Origin: Cephalotus follicularis
Lineage: Eukaryota; Streptophyta; Magnoliopsida; Oxalidales; Cephalotaceae
Reading direction: 5' to 3'
Length of the DNA: 64,000 nucleotides
Assembly: GCA_001972305.1 (NCBI GenBank)
Contig: BDDD01002232.1
Location: 1-64,000 of the forward strand
Position 1 is the first letter of the stretch; every line of letters begins with the position of its first letter. The notes under the pieces are model-generated. The model saw only the letters and a list, made by a program, of their open reading frames with translations. It ran no database searches and had not been told where the DNA came from. The position numbers were made by a program, and so were the translations under genes. Shown piece after piece: positions 24,131 through 37,534 of this stretch.

Positions 24131-25686
24131 TCCAGAAAAATTCTGGTTTCAAGTTTTCTTATTCGTTTGTTCTTCTGATGAATCGGAATCTATTTTAAAC
24201 ACTGTTGAACTTCTGTTTTGATATTCGGAAGTAGTTTTTGAATCCTTATCTGTATGATATTGTATATTTTATATCTTTGTGCTATGAGGGGTAATTAGAA
24301 ATTGTTGATAATTTCATAAGTCATTCTGTGATCGCTTAAGGTATTGATGTTTCGTTCCTTGATACCCTCCTATTGGTTTTATTATAGTAAAAAGATAGTT
24401 TTACTTTATGAATAATGTACGGATTTCTCGTTCTTGGTTTACTCGTTCGGTTTTAATTGAAATGAATTCAATTATGTTTTGTGTACGGATATTTCTCTTC
24501 TTGGGCAGCTGATTTATTCGAAATAAAATCAGTTTTATGAATATGATTCCTTCGATTTTATGAATGATGTTATGATCCGTATTTTGATATGTTTGGAAAT
24601 AAAGTCAGTGTGAACTAAATATGGATTCTTCGTATATGAATCGAATCTGTTTTAATGAGGTGAACGAATATTCTGTTTTTGATATTGCTTTTGGTTTATG
24701 AAAAGGTACGGATTTTGTTATTGGATGTTTGTTTCGGTTCTTTTTCTATAAAACCTGTTTTATTACTGAAGTTAATATTACCAGTCCTATAAATTGAGTA
24801 TGACTCTCACTTATAAAAGTATACTGATTTTTGATATAGAACATGACTTTCACTATCGAAGTATGTGAAACGAACATGACTTTCACATTAGGAAGTATGT
24901 TAATGATTATGATATGTTCAGAAAATGTTTAAAAAATCTGTTTATGTTTTTGAATTATTTTGGAATAAAACAATATTTTTGGAATAATGATATTGTAATA
25001 TCCCGTTTTTCCGTATAGATTTTTCGGGCTTTCCGATTTGTTTCGTGTGGGCTGTCAATTTTTTTTTTCCGGTTTGTGGACTGCCCATTTTTCGGTTTGT
25101 TTTGCTATCGGTTGGGCTAAGTGGGTTTTAACCTTAGCCTAGTGGGTTTTTAAAAGCAAGAGTATGCATATTTTGGCTTTTATTTATGTGGTAAAAACCA
25201 TTTCTGCATTTTAAAAATATCAAAAACCCTATTTTATATAAAAATTGCTTTCTCTCCCTCTCTCTCTCTCTCTCCCCGCCGTCTCTCCCGTTCTCTCTCC
25301 CCTCTCACCCTCTGTCACCGGTGTCGGTGCCGATATGGCGCCGACGAAGGCACCGGTCGAACCCCCACAGCCTCCTGAGTCCACCGGACCCAACCCCTGC
25401 ACTGGCCAACGTCTCCTTCGGCGTGCGCGACGTCTTCTCTCTCCCGCATTTGTTTGGCATCGATTCTCCCTCTCCGGTGATCTGCACGACAAGCCAAGGT
25501 CATATTCGGCATCCTGGCGTCGAGAGGAAGTGAACCCGACCAGCCCCGACCCTTGGCAACGTCGGAAAAGCAGATCGGCGCAAAGTCCAGCCGCGGTCAA
25601 AGGCGTCTGTTCCGGCCAAACGCGGAGACTTCATGGCAAACGCGCCCTGGATATGTAATCCCCGGCCTCAAACGCTCTAGATCGGA

Positions 25687-28600
25687 TGTAATAGCCTGTT
25701 CGTTCACGTGCATATTTCGGATTTTAAATTTGATTTATTGGTTGTGTTGGCATAACATGTTTTGGCATAATGTGTTCTTTGGGTTATGTGAATTTAAATT
25801 TAGGGCTTTTATTTTATTAGGATATGATTATTGATAAAACAAAAGTCTATTGTCTTGTATTTTATGGTTGATAATAATATTGGTTGGATTATGTATATGA
25901 ATAGGTAAAATTAATTGAATTATATTTCGTATAAATATAAAATTGGTTATTTATTATTAACGTGGTGAAATTGTTTTAATTGGAAAACAAATCCTTTATT
26001 TTGGGCTTTATAAAACCAATTATATTGCCTTTGGATAATTGATAAAATGTAATTATAAATAAGTAATAATTGTTGTTGGTATTTTTAAGTGATCAAAATT
26101 GGTTTTTAATACAAAAGGATTTTGAAAAGGGAATAAATATTGTATTTTGGCAAATAAAAGACTTTCTTTCTATTTTTCTCCCTCCATTCCCGTTTTTCTT
26201 CCTTCTCCCTCACAAAAACTGATTTCTTTCCCTCAATTCTCACCCACAATCCCGAAATTATGCTCCTTTTCCTTATTATAACAGATTTTGACTTCCTTTT
26301 TGGCTTACCATGACCTAAATTACCTTTTCTAAGTGATATATGTATGCCATTATGCATTGTTGTGCCTCCATTGTGTGTCTCTCTATTGGTAGCCGAACCT
26401 GCAAGATTAGTATTCGTTTTGTTCTCCTTTGATCATCATACGAGGTTGGTCTCCCTCTGTTATTATGGTTTAACAATTAAAATTAGTTTAATGACATCCA
26501 ATGCATGTTCATGTGGTTGCTAGTGAGTTTTCGTTTGATTTCTTGCCATGCATGTTTTGTTACTGTTATGAGATTGTTAGTGAGTCCTGGAAAGTCTAAT
26601 AATGGCAGTAAACAAGTTTTAAACTTAATAGTTAGTGTTTAACAGGAAATTGATTAGTAGTTATGCATGCTAGGAAATAGAATTTTGCTTCCTTTAAAAG
26701 TAAGATCACCCTTGTATGATTTCTTGACTTTAAATGCCACGGTTAAGTCACATAAGACCTATATAAATGTTTAAAATCAACTGGTATTGTGATAATGGAG
26801 TTTTAACAGAAAATTGGAGTTGAATTGCTGTGTTTTTGCTGTTCTGTCGCCCAGAACAGTCGACTGCCTCTCAAAGCAGCCGACTGTTTTGCCTTCAACA
26901 ATCGACTGGACCCCTGTTCCAGCCGACTGGATGCTACCCAGTTTGAGTAGTCGACTGTCACCCATTGAGTAGTCGACTGGATTCATACCCAGTTAAGTAG
27001 TCGGCTGCCTATGCCACACAGTCGACTGCCACCTTTGAGTAGTCGACTGGACCTTCATGCAGTCGACTGGAATTACCCAGAAAATTTTCTGGTTTCAAGT
27101 TTTGTCATCCGTTTGGTATTGTAATGAATTGGAGCATGTTTTAAGCATTGTTAAATTACTGTTTGATGTTTGAAAGTGATTTTGAACCCTTGTATGAATG
27201 TATTGTATCTTTTAGATTGTTGTGCTTCGAGAGACTTTTAATTGTTGATCAATTCGTAAAGTTATTTTTGTAATCGCTTAAGGTACGGATTTTCTGCTCT
27301 TTCTCTTATTCCTTCGGTCTTACTGAAATGAATTAAAATACGTTTTTGTACGGATTTTCATTTCTTGATACCCTCCTACTGTTTTATAGTAAAAGAATAG
27401 TTTTACTTTATGGATAACGTACGGATTCTTTGTTCCTTGACACACTCTGGTGATTTTATTAAAATGAATCAGTTATATGTTTATGTGAAAACGTACGGAT
27501 GTTTTCGTTCTCTGACTATCTGTTTAACGAACTAAAATCAGTTTTAATCTATGATCTCGTTTTATAGACTTTGTTATGTTTTACGATAGGTTATGATACG
27601 ATCTTCTCTTTATGGTTGAAAAATAAATGAGTTGATGCTACGTAATGATTTTGATATGTCCATAAAATGTTTAGAAAATGTGTTTTCGTTTTTAAATCGT
27701 TTTTAGAAATAAAGCGATGTTTTTGAAATAAGGATGCACACAGAGATATTTTCGACCTATGGAGGTACCATAGGCACGTCGTGGGCCTGGCACGGGGACG
27801 TGACACTTCCGTAGCAGTGTGATGCGACTACGGCGTCACTCTTTGTTTTGAGTAAATCCCATGAGGTGGATTTATGGATCCGATTTTGTGATAGAGGCGT
27901 ATGGCTATACTCTAGTTTTTGACATGTTTGGATTCGGATTCTGGAGATTGATTGTGTAGTGGCGTACACATCTTTCTGTTTGGCATGTGGGCCTCATGAA
28001 CCCCTTGCACCTTCGCATATGTGTATGCGCTTTGGATCTCGGTAATGAGATTTTGGAATCGGATAAGTCTCTGTGATATGTTTGGATCTCTATGATGAGA
28101 TTATGGAATCGGATAAGTTTTTATTTTGAAATCTTTAACTTGATTGACGTTAAAGTAATTTGAACGTTTAATTTGGATACGGTTTGTTTTTCGTTTTGAA
28201 TATGTTTTGCGATTTTGAACTTGAACTATGTTTTGAAAATTGAATAACGCTTTTAAAAATTTGATATTCATTTTGAATTGATTGAATGACTACTTACCTT
28301 CGCTTTTGAAAATAATGTTAAACTATTTTACGTATAAGGTATATGATAATTGAAATTTCAGGTATTTTCTATCTTACCGTTTTATGTTTTATGACTCTAT
28401 ATCCGTACTGAGGTTTGCTCAGCCGCGTTTTTGTTTCCATGCGACAGGTACTTTGGGACAGTAGCCGGGAAATGTGTGATGAGCGAGATGTCACCTATGA
28501 TATGGACCACCTAGGAGATGGAATCGTTTATGCTTAGTATTTATTTTATGGTCATGTTAGAACCCTTATTTGAGCAATATTATGTCTTTCAGTTTATGAC

Positions 28601-28913
28601 TTAGAATTATGTTTAAGTTTTGGTTTATGTTTAACCTTCCAGTTTATGTTTAAGTTTTCATATTATGAATAAAGTCTTAGACAATATTTTAGATTTTGAA
28701 TATTAAGTTTTAGACCATCACGCAATTCGAATAGTAGATGAGTTAATATTTTGATAATAAGAATAAAGGCGAACCTTGATTTATAGTTAAATATGAATAC
28801 ATGCTAAGTAATAATTTGATAAAAAGAATATAATTGAACAATGATATAAGATCGGTTATGAATAGTTTAGGATTAGGACCCGTGACGACTCCCTCCGAAT
28901 CGGGGGTGTTACA
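25687..28913 (+). mobile_element. Solo LTR D (3,227 bp)
   Basis: Starts TGTAATAGCCTG and ends GGGGGTGTTACA. The exact duplication TCGGA lies at 25682-25686 and 28914-28918, and the interrupted sequence resumes colinearly with LTR A. It is similar to LTR B, with a CAGTCGACTG cluster at 26855-27075 and a CT-rich leader near 26160-26220. The conserved blocks are at about 27755-27890 and 28400-28450. No internal region. Confidence 0.95.
26855..27075 (+). repeat. CAGTCGACTG repeat cluster in LTR D
   Basis: About eleven copies of AGTCGACTG or variants (GCCGACTG, AATCGACTG). It is homologous to the cluster in B, but copy number and order differ. Confidence 0.85.
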
Positions 28914-31900
28914 TCGGACCCTCTCTGCTACTGACCGGCGACGGTGGCGCTTGAGCCCACGGGCGGCTGTCTTCGGCGACATGTTTTCGGGCAGTTTTCC
29001 GACTCCGTTCTCCGCATAGGTGTGATCCGCTCTGGTTCCGCGATGTGATTATGGCTCTGTGCTCTGTTCCGAGTGCTTTCGGTAAACTCTGAACCCTACT
29101 CCGTTAAATTCTGTTTTCGATTGAATTATGTATTTATGTAATCGTTTTATGATATTATGAGCTGAACTAGTATTATGATTCGAAATTGGATGAATTGGAC
29201 AAATTGGACTTACCTTAGTGAATTCGAAAATATGTATAGATGAGACTTCTGCGAATTGGACTTAGCAAACCTATTGTTATCTTATATGGTTATGATCAGT
29301 GTATAATGACCCATGAGTCGAGGTCTGATTTTATTTCAAGTCCTTATGAGAACGATTTTATTTCTGTTAGATATTTGCAACAACCGATGAGCGGTCTAGA
29401 GAAGTCTCGATACGTATTCTTGAGGTTGTTTTGGTGATCGCATGAGGGACGGATAACTCTTTCTTTGATACCCTCCTACTGGTTTGTTAAGGAATAAATT
29501 TCAGCTTTATCTTTCGTTATTGTACGGATTTTCTTTGCTTTGGATTTCTCTGTCGGTTTTGTTTAAATGAATTCGGTTTTATTTTAAGTACGGATCTTCG
29601 TTTCTTGATACACTATTACTGATTTTATTAGAGTACAAATTCAGTTCTGTTTTGAGAATAAAATACGGATTCTTTGTTATCATTCGGTTTTATCTGAATC
29701 GCATCTGTTGTTGAAATGTACGGATTTTCTGCTCTTTGGCTATCTGTTTTTATTGGAACTATCCCGTTTCACTTTGATATTTTTGTACGGATGTTTCGTT
29801 CCTTGATATCTCCTTCGGTATTGTTGGGATAAATTCGGTTTTGTTTTAGTAAATGAAGTACGGATGTCCTTCTTTCTTTGATATCCTTCTGATTTTATTT
29901 GAGATAATTTCAGATTCTGTATTTGGTATGGATTCCCTTTCTTGGTTATCATCGATCGGTTTTTGATTGAATAAAACCCGTTTTATTGCCTAATGGATAT
30001 GTACGGATTTTCTGTTCCTTGGCTATCTGATATTTCGAACTGAAAACAGTTTTGCTATGCTTCTTCGTTTATGAAATTGATAATGTTTTATGGTTTTGAC
30101 ACGTTTCGAAAATAAAGTTGGTTTGACATTTTAAATGATTCCGACTTTATACATATGATATGAAATGATACGATATGTTATGAAATGTATGTTATGATAC
30201 CGTTGTGAGCGGTTTTCCGATATGTTTTGTGAAAGCATATTTTATGTGATTTTAAATTGATTTTGATAAATCAATATTTTTGAAATGAATACTGAGTATT
30301 GTACCCACCTATGGGGCGTACCATAGGCACGTCGTGGGCCTGGCACGGGGACGTGACACTTCCGTAGCGGTGTGATTAGTCTACGGCGTCTCTGAGTGTA
30401 TGAATAAATCCCATGAGGTGGATTTATGGATCCGCTATGTATGATAGAGGCGTATGAATCGATTCTAGTTTATGTGATCTGAGATGTGATCAGATATGTG
30501 ATCCGAGGTGTGATCGGATATGTGATATGTGAGAATTGATATGTGTAGTGCTGTACACTTCAATTCTAGTGGGCATGTGGAATTAGCTACTCCCTTTCCA
30601 AATTTATGTTATGTGATATGTTATGTGGCTCAGTATGGAACTAATGTTTTGAAAGGTTTCGTGTATGTTTTGAAAGTTATGGATTTGGTTTTTATGAAAG
30701 TTCATATGTGATTTCAAAGAATGTTTAAACTGATATATTGCTTAAGATTTCTGTTTGGAGTTAACTTTGAAATCTTACTGTTTTCAAATTATCGTCTGTC
30801 GTTTACTGCTTTGTTTTGTTCCGAAATCTGTTTGTTTCGTACTGTTCAGAAACTGTTTTCTTTTGTTCCGTAAATTGTTCTATTCTGTTTCGTAGAGTGT
30901 TTCGTTTCGTGAAATGTTTTGCATCGTATCGTGTTTGTTTCAGACACTGTATTGAGCATGATATTGTTTTGTTTCGGATACCGTTTCGTTTTGGTAAACT
31001 GCTTTGTTTCGGATACAGTTTTGTTTCGTTCTGTTATGATTCGTAATTGATCTGTTATGATTCGTAACTGTTCTATTTTGTTTCGTAACCGTTCTATTTT
31101 GATTCGTATTTGTTTTGATTCGTATTTATGTTGTTTCGTAATTGATTTGTTTCATAAACTGTTCGTAAACTGTTTTATGATTCTATATCTGTACTGAGGT
31201 TTGCTCAGCCGCGTTTTTGTTTTCCATGCGGCAGGTTTTCAGGGACAGCATGGGCAAGTGTGATGAGAGAGTTACCCTATGTCAGAGGATCATCTAAGAG
31301 TTTGATCTGGTTATGTTCTTAGTAGTGTTATGGTCGTGTATAGGCCAGTTATCTAAACAATATTGTGATTTTTGGATTATGACATTTTGGGTTATGATAA
31401 AGTTTTCAGATTATGTTTCAGATTCAGTTTATGTTTCATGATTATACATGTTTTCAGATTTTTAGAACCACCACGTATTGATGATGATTAAGATTAAGAT
31501 CTTGATATGTTTTAGTTCAGTTTTGTGTGACACACCGATCCCAAATCGAGAGTGATCCTGGTTCCGAATCAGGGGTGTTACAGATATACATAGATATTTC
31601 CTATCTATGGAGGTACCATAGGCATGTCGTAGGCCTGGCACGGGGACATGACACTTCCGTAGCGGTGTGATTTGACTAAGGCGTCTTTCTATGTTATGAT
31701 AAATCCCATGATGTGGATTTATGGATCCGTTATGTATGATAGAGGCCTATGGGTTGATCCTAAAATATGTTAAGGATTTGTATTTTAGGGATTGATTTTG
31801 TAGTGCCGTACACGTCTTTCCGTCGGAGCATGTGGGCCTTGCAAACCCCTTGCAATTATTCATATGTGTATGAAATTTTGGATCTCTGTGATGAGATTAT

Positions 31901-34350
31901 GGAATTGGATAAATCTCTGTTTTATTTTTGTTTTGGAATCTTTAACTCCTATAATGTTAAAGAAGTTTGGATATTGTTTCGGATACTATTTTGAAATTTA
32001 GATTGGCATTGAAATTTGGATTATGCTTTGAAATTTGAATATTGCTTTGAAAATCAGATTTTGCTTTCAAATATCGATTTGAAAATTTTGTTAACGTTTT
32101 TAAATTCGGATAATTGTTTTGAATTGATAGAATTGTTCATGTGACTACTTCCCTTTGTTTTCAAAAATAATGTGACACGCCCCATTCCCGAGCACCCCTG
32201 CCCGAGGACGGCCGTGCCAGGTGGAGTGATCCCTCACCCGGATCCCTAACCAAACCCCAACAACAACAAAGGCTAATCCTAAGGCCAGGGCAGGCGTTAA
32301 AAACGAGCTGCCGGGGAGAGCCGCGCTCCCCAGGCCAGACGCTCCCAAGGCATAAAAACAAGAAATGCTCGAGCAGGAAGGAGGAAAGAAGGAAGGGTAA
32401 AATCGTAAAAAGACCCTTGCTTAAACCATCCCTAAGGCTCATCGTTTAACTAAAAGAAACGCGCACAACACCCACTTAGCAAAAACACCGTTTAACTAAA
32501 GGGAACAACGCACCACACCCACTGCCCAAACGCACTGTTCCACAAAAGGGAACATGCCGGGGAGGGAGCCAGGGCAAAGAACGCAACACTACGTCTTGCT
32601 TGGGGTCCCGGGCAGGGATGCCAACACAAGATAACGTAACAGAGACAAGGTCTGCACCCCATCATAAGACATGCCTTCCCAGGATGAACCATCCTCGGAC
32701 ATGTCTTCATTGGATGACAACACTTATCAAAAGTTTAAGTCTGGGATCAACACAAGGGCCCGGGGACAAACGCCAAGCGCATGGGACAACCACCCGAGGT
32801 CTCGCCAACACTCGAACTACACTAAGGAGATAGAATCTCACCCCAGCCAGGGGCCTAGGGGATCAACCAGGGCTCACCCACCAAAACGTCTGCAGGGACC
32901 GAGCTAGTCCGAGGTCGGGAGGTCGGGCAAAACTAAAGAAAATTGCGTACCTCCACTTAACGCCTACGGCATGCCCGAGGACAACACCCGGGGACGCCAC
33001 CAGACCTCAGCTTAGGGTCAACCAACCCGAGTTGCAAGGTCAACCTAAAGTTTGACCAACCGTGATCAAGCCACCCCTCCCCCAGCATCTCAGCAGAGGT
33101 GCCCGCACAAAATGGCCCGAGGAGAAACACTGAAGTTTCACCAAGGCCAGGGCTGGGGTGACCTGCTCCGCTGCCCAGGGTCAAACAACCCCCAAACTCT
33201 TACGTCGTCGCTGCGCACCCAAACACTAAGCAAAACAGCTCAAACAACAAAGTATATAAAACAAAAGAAATGAATTATATACACGGTCCCGGGCAAACTG
33301 CCGAGGACGCCCAACATCCAAGAGTTTTACACAAGTTACAAAGAAGGTTTTACAAGACATAGATACTAACAAAATCTATACAAAAACCCCACATCCCCAA
33401 ATGCATGAAGGTGTCCGAGGCCTAGGAGCCATCCTAAGGTGCTGCGTCCGGCGTCCACCTCTCACCACAAGCTGTCCTTAGTGGATCTCAAGAACACTGC
33501 TGCCCCGCTCTCTCTGCACACAAAACTGAGAGGGGATTAGTCCAACTGACTAGTGAGTAAGATCAAAGAATATCCTGGGCGACCCACTTCCGTCGGGGTG
33601 CCAAGAGTCAAGGTAACGTGCCCTGCACCAACTGGGCCGAGAACAACCCATAGCCACTGCTTAACAAAACAAGGCAGGGGTGAAAAATATACAAGGATAT
33701 CAATAACAAAGAAAAGTCCGAGGAGACGTCAGAGCAACCAACTCAAAGACTGACCTCAAGGAAAGGAGATAAACAACAGTTTATATATTAGAACATGCCA
33801 AGGATCCAAGGATCAACAAAAGATCAACTCTAAGGATCAACAATTCTCAAGGGGACTACTGGTACTGTATCAATCACAAGCACATTCCACACACGCACAT
33901 GCACAATTGACTCACACACTTCCATAGCCGAAACCACCTTGGCAGCATAAATAACAAACTCCGTTGACGTTCTATCAACGCAGTCATGGGCTACAGGATT
34001 GAACACATCCCCATATACTCAATATAGATACCCACTTCCAGAGCACCGTATGAACATCGGTAGAAGGGCTATGCAAGCACTCCTCCCCCGACAAATCATA
34101 CGTTGGCGCACCTCACTAAATGAACCTCGATCAAGGGACTACGCAAGCCCACCCCCGTTGGCAATCATGATCTCAGCACTACACTAGGTGAACCTCGATC
34201 GAGGCGCTACCTTGTTGGTAATCACATAGCGTTAGCATCGTCCAAGGGGCCCGCGACTCACCGCTCAGCTCCACCCTTGACGAGAAAGACAAAGGAGAAC
34301 CTTGGCTCAGAGGTAAGTGTATCACCACTTAGACCATCCTGTGCCGACAA

Positions 34351-34874
34351 TGTAACGACCCGACCCAATCTTGTGAGGTATTGTCCGCTTTGGGTTCAAG
34401 AGGTGGCCCCCGTGTCCCACACGTGGCACTTTGCCCTGCACGGTTTTGTCCTCAAAAGGCGCCTCATAAGTTTGAGAAGGGTTTTCACATATATACCAAG
34501 GATCTCCCTAGTACACTTCCGATGTGGGATGCGAGTCATGACATACTCCCCCCGTTTAATCCCTGGCACCCTCGCCAGGGGAGAGGCCAAACAGATCCAA
34601 ATACCATGACAGGCTCGTGGTCAGCCCAGAATGACCGCGTATCCGACATAGAAGTTGTATTGGGTCAGCTCTGATACCACCTGTAACGACCCGACCCAAT
34701 CTTGTGTGGTATTGTCCGCTTTGGGTTCAAGAGGTGGCCCCCGTGTCCTACACGTGGCACTTTGCCCCGCACGGTTTTGTCCTCAAAAGGCACCTCATAA
34801 GTTTGAGAAGGGTTTTCACATATATACCAAGGATCTCCCCAGTACACTTCCGATGTGGGATGCGGGTCATGACA
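34351..34874 (-). mobile_element. TRIM (terminal-repeat retrotransposon in miniature), complete
   Basis: 524 bp with two 193-bp direct terminal repeats (34351-34543 and 34682-34874) that differ at six positions by my count. The exact duplication GACAA lies at 34346-34350 and 34875-34879. On the minus strand the repeat starts TGTCATGACC and ends GGTCGTTACA, and the first one is followed by a primer-binding site TGGTATCAGAGC (34668-34679). A polypurine run (complement of TACTCCCCCCGTT, 34544-34556) precedes the other. It encodes nothing and must use proteins of another element. The low repeat divergence makes it one of the younger insertions. Confidence 0.95.
34668..34679 (-). other. Primer-binding site of the TRIM
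   Basis: The minus-strand sequence TGGTATCAGAGC matches initiator Met tRNA and lies two bases inside the repeat at 34682. It fixes the orientation of the TRIM as minus. Confidence 0.9.
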
Positions 34875-37534
34875 GACAATCTCATACATAACCAGTAACC
34901 AGCACCCAGTATCCTGTATCCAAGGTCAACAACACATGATATCAAATAAAGCATGAATACTCAACAAGAAAGGGGAAACGACAAGTTCAACCCAGGCATA
35001 GCAGTATTCACATGCAATATCAACAAGATGACAGGAGAAGAACTCCTAGTCAAGAAAATATCATGGAAGGGTATGAAATCAATAAACTCTCAGTTATCAA
35101 TTAATAGAAAGAAGAACATCCCACTCACTAGTATCAACAGTTTCCTCAGTTAGCTTCCTTGTTACGTGGGCTCCAAGCCTAGATCTTCCTCTGTAAGACC
35201 AACACACAACACGCTTAGCTACCATGAACAACATCTCTGAAGCTATGCAAGAACCACATACAACCATGAAAACCAAGGCAAAGCTCTTCCTCAGCCTTAA
35301 AGGTCGTGCCTACACCAACCAAGCGACGCACCAAAACGTACTGTAGAGGACACTCACCCGCTAGACGCGTAGACGGGTGAAAGAAGGTTCCAACCTCAAA
35401 CAGAGCTCAAAGCTCCAGAAGAAAGACAACGAAGAAGATGAAAGATGAAGGCTCACTCTCCCAACCGCTTCTTCCGATGTGAGGTGATGGACATGATATA
35501 TGCCGAAGTCAACTATTAAGCTTCATAAGCAAGCTTTGCATATCTCGCAACGCCAACTCAACCTCTCTTAAAGTTAACCATTATCAAATGAACATTGGGC
35601 CTCAACCAAGCCTACACCAAACCTTCACTACCCAAAGAAGTGAAGCCCAAGCCAACCACAACCAAGGAGAAGAAAAAGAAAAAAAAGTTTTCCCCCAAGC
35701 CCAAACATCAATTATCCAAAAATTAATGCGGGCCATTACATAATGTACCTTTATTTTATATATGAGATATATGATATTTAAAGATTCAGGAATTTTTTAT
35801 CCTTTAAAGTATCGTTTTTGTGTTTTATGATTCTATATCCGTACTGAGGTTTGCTCAGCCGGGTTTTTGTTTTCCATGCGGTAGGTATTCTGGGACAGCA
35901 TTCGGGAAACGTGTGATGAGAGATATCTCACTTATGTCTGAGGATCACATAGGAGATTGATCCGTTTATGTGTTGTTGCCTTATGGTCATGTTAGGACCT
36001 GCCTTTGAACAATGTTAAGACTTTTAGTTTATGACTTTGGATTATAATTTTAACTTATCTTTTAGCTTTCAGTTTATGAATAAAGTTTCAGATTATGTTT
36101 TAGATTATGAATGTTACGTTTAGACCATCACTTATTTTGAATATAAGATAAGCTAATATTTTGGATAAAAGGAATAAAATGGAGAATTGTTATATGATAT
36201 GTAATGTTTAGTTTCGGATTATGAACCGTAATGACTCCCATCGTTCGGGGGTGTTACAATAACCATGGGAAATAATCATCATAATCACATCCGGGATTCA
36301 AATCCCAAAAGGAATATCTCATATCAAGAATACAAAAAGGGCACATATCATAAACAAGAATCACAAGAAAAAATGAGACAAGAGAAGGGAATGTCCCACT
36401 CACCGATCAATACCACGTCTACCACGGACTTGTCCTTCTATGCTCAGGTTCAACTACAGGATTCGCATCTACAATGCCATCGTATTAATGTCTCATTAAT
36501 TACATCCCCTATACTTATACACATGATATGCATGAAATACATGTATGAGCCGCCTAATGCATTTAGATGCCATCTTTAACTGATTCCCCCAACTTAACAC
36601 GTTACAACTGATAATTCATCATAATTACATCTTGGAATGGATTGCATTAATGCACTACTTGTATATGCATACACTTACTAACCTTATCATATAATCACTT
36701 CATTATTCATTCCAATGCTTCCACCATTATTGATTATGATTCAAATACACCATATAACATCTTAGGCATATTACACAACCTTAATAATATATGAACACAT
36801 ATGGTTGATATTCTTCATACAAGGAAACGGTTGAATTAATTTCATATGACTTTAAATCCTTAATCCACTAACATATTCATGTTTCTCAACTTACTAATAA
36901 TGACTTATCGCCAATTCCCCTACTTCATAAGAATGAAGTGTGACATGCTTCTATTGCAACCTACACACGGCAGCAAAAACTATGAGTCACCGGAGCTCCG
37001 GCCAGAATTTTGGCAAACCCGCTGGGGCTCCGGCCACACCATAAAATGCCCAATAAACCTCCGATCTACTCATAACTGTCGGAGAACTGCCGTGACTCGG
37101 TGTAGAATGAACAGTCATCGCCGGCCGTGAGTCCAACTCACTGAGTTGACTCGCCGGTCTTCAAGAACTCCTGCCACTTCACAATCAAGTTGCACAAGGT
37201 TCGTTCTACGCGTCTCTGCCCAAGACTCGTAAAGACTTGGCGCTATGTTGCCTCGCTGGAGCTCCGGCCAGGTCGACTAAGCTCCGGTCAAGCAATAACC
37301 GACCTCAAAAACCTTATATCAACCCGTTGGTGATCGAGACTTGCAGTGACTCGACACGAAACCCAGAGCCACAAAGCGGCTGCGAGACAACTGAGTTAAC
37401 TCAGGGTAAAAAATCCTGCCGATTCGCCTGCGATCCTCAGGACCGAAAATTTTGTTGAACTTATTGTTTATGGAAATGTGCTTGCTCTAAGTCTTGTGGA
37501 GCATGTTGTTTTGTATCATGTGTTGTGTGGTGTT

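Larger units (their letters stand above)
24994..31582 (+). mobile_element. Solo LTR C (about 3.36 kb without D)
   Basis: Starts TGTAATATCCCG and ends GGGGTGTTACA, with duplication GATAT at 24989-24993 and 31583-31587. It matches solo LTR A throughout. LTR D splits it at 25686/28919. It has TATATAAAA at 25235-25243 directly followed by a CT tract (25250-25275). Conserved blocks lie at about 30295-30440 and 31189-31240. The frames at 25229-25658 are in the GC-rich leader, open on both strands, and have no recognisable product. Confidence 0.93.
32173..35740 (-). mobile_element. Solo LTR E, minus strand (about 3.04 kb without TRIM)
   Basis: On the plus strand it begins TGACACGCCCC and ends GGCCATTACA, so on the minus strand it starts TGTAATGGCC and ends GGGGCGTGTCA, as Gypsy LTRs do. 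The exact duplication TAATG lies at 32168-32172 and 35741-35745. The sequence is richer in C and purines than its neighbours. It has no large GTCGAC cluster; only CCGTTGACG...TATCAACG at about 33960-33980 resembles the motif. It holds the TRIM at 34351. I see no coding potential in the short frames at 32145-33750. Confidence 0.88.
22797..36258 (+). mobile_element. Solo LTR B (about 3.3 kb without its nested guests)
   Basis: Starts TGTAATACCCCG and ends GGGGGTGTTACA, with the exact duplication ATAAC on both sides (22792-22796, 36259-36263). Own sequence: 22797-24988, 31583-32167 and 35741-36258, counting one copy of each guest's duplication. It is interrupted by LTR C at 24994 and LTR E at 32173. 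It contains a CAGTCGACTG cluster (about 23905-24130), a CT-rich leader (23068-23220) and the conserved blocks at about 31605-31740 and 35840-35885, split over the guests. There is no internal region, so it is a solo LTR. It is closely related to LTR D. Confidence 0.92.
22564..37445 (-). mobile_element. LTR-like insertion F, minus strand, holding the B stack
   Basis: F itself is 22564-22796 plus 36264-37445. The left edge reads TGTACACACTTGCATCC and AAAAT occurs on both sides (22559-22563, 37446-37450), which could be the target duplication. The right edge lacks a canonical CA end, so this is tentative. The right part holds segments that, on the minus strand, resemble the leader of LTR L (CTCACTGAGTTGACTCGCCG near 37138). 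No coding sequence is recognised. F carries the exact empty-site halves for B (ATAAC). Confidence 0.4.

Noticed and set aside
25245..25658. 137-residue open frame as a gene
   Set aside because: It lies in the GC-rich leader of LTR C, overlaps a frame of similar length on the opposite strand, is interrupted in LTR A, and has no recognisable domain.
34277..34898. Protein-coding gene in the 110- and 97-residue frames
   Set aside because: The frames repeat within the two TRIM terminal repeats and match their non-coding sequence.
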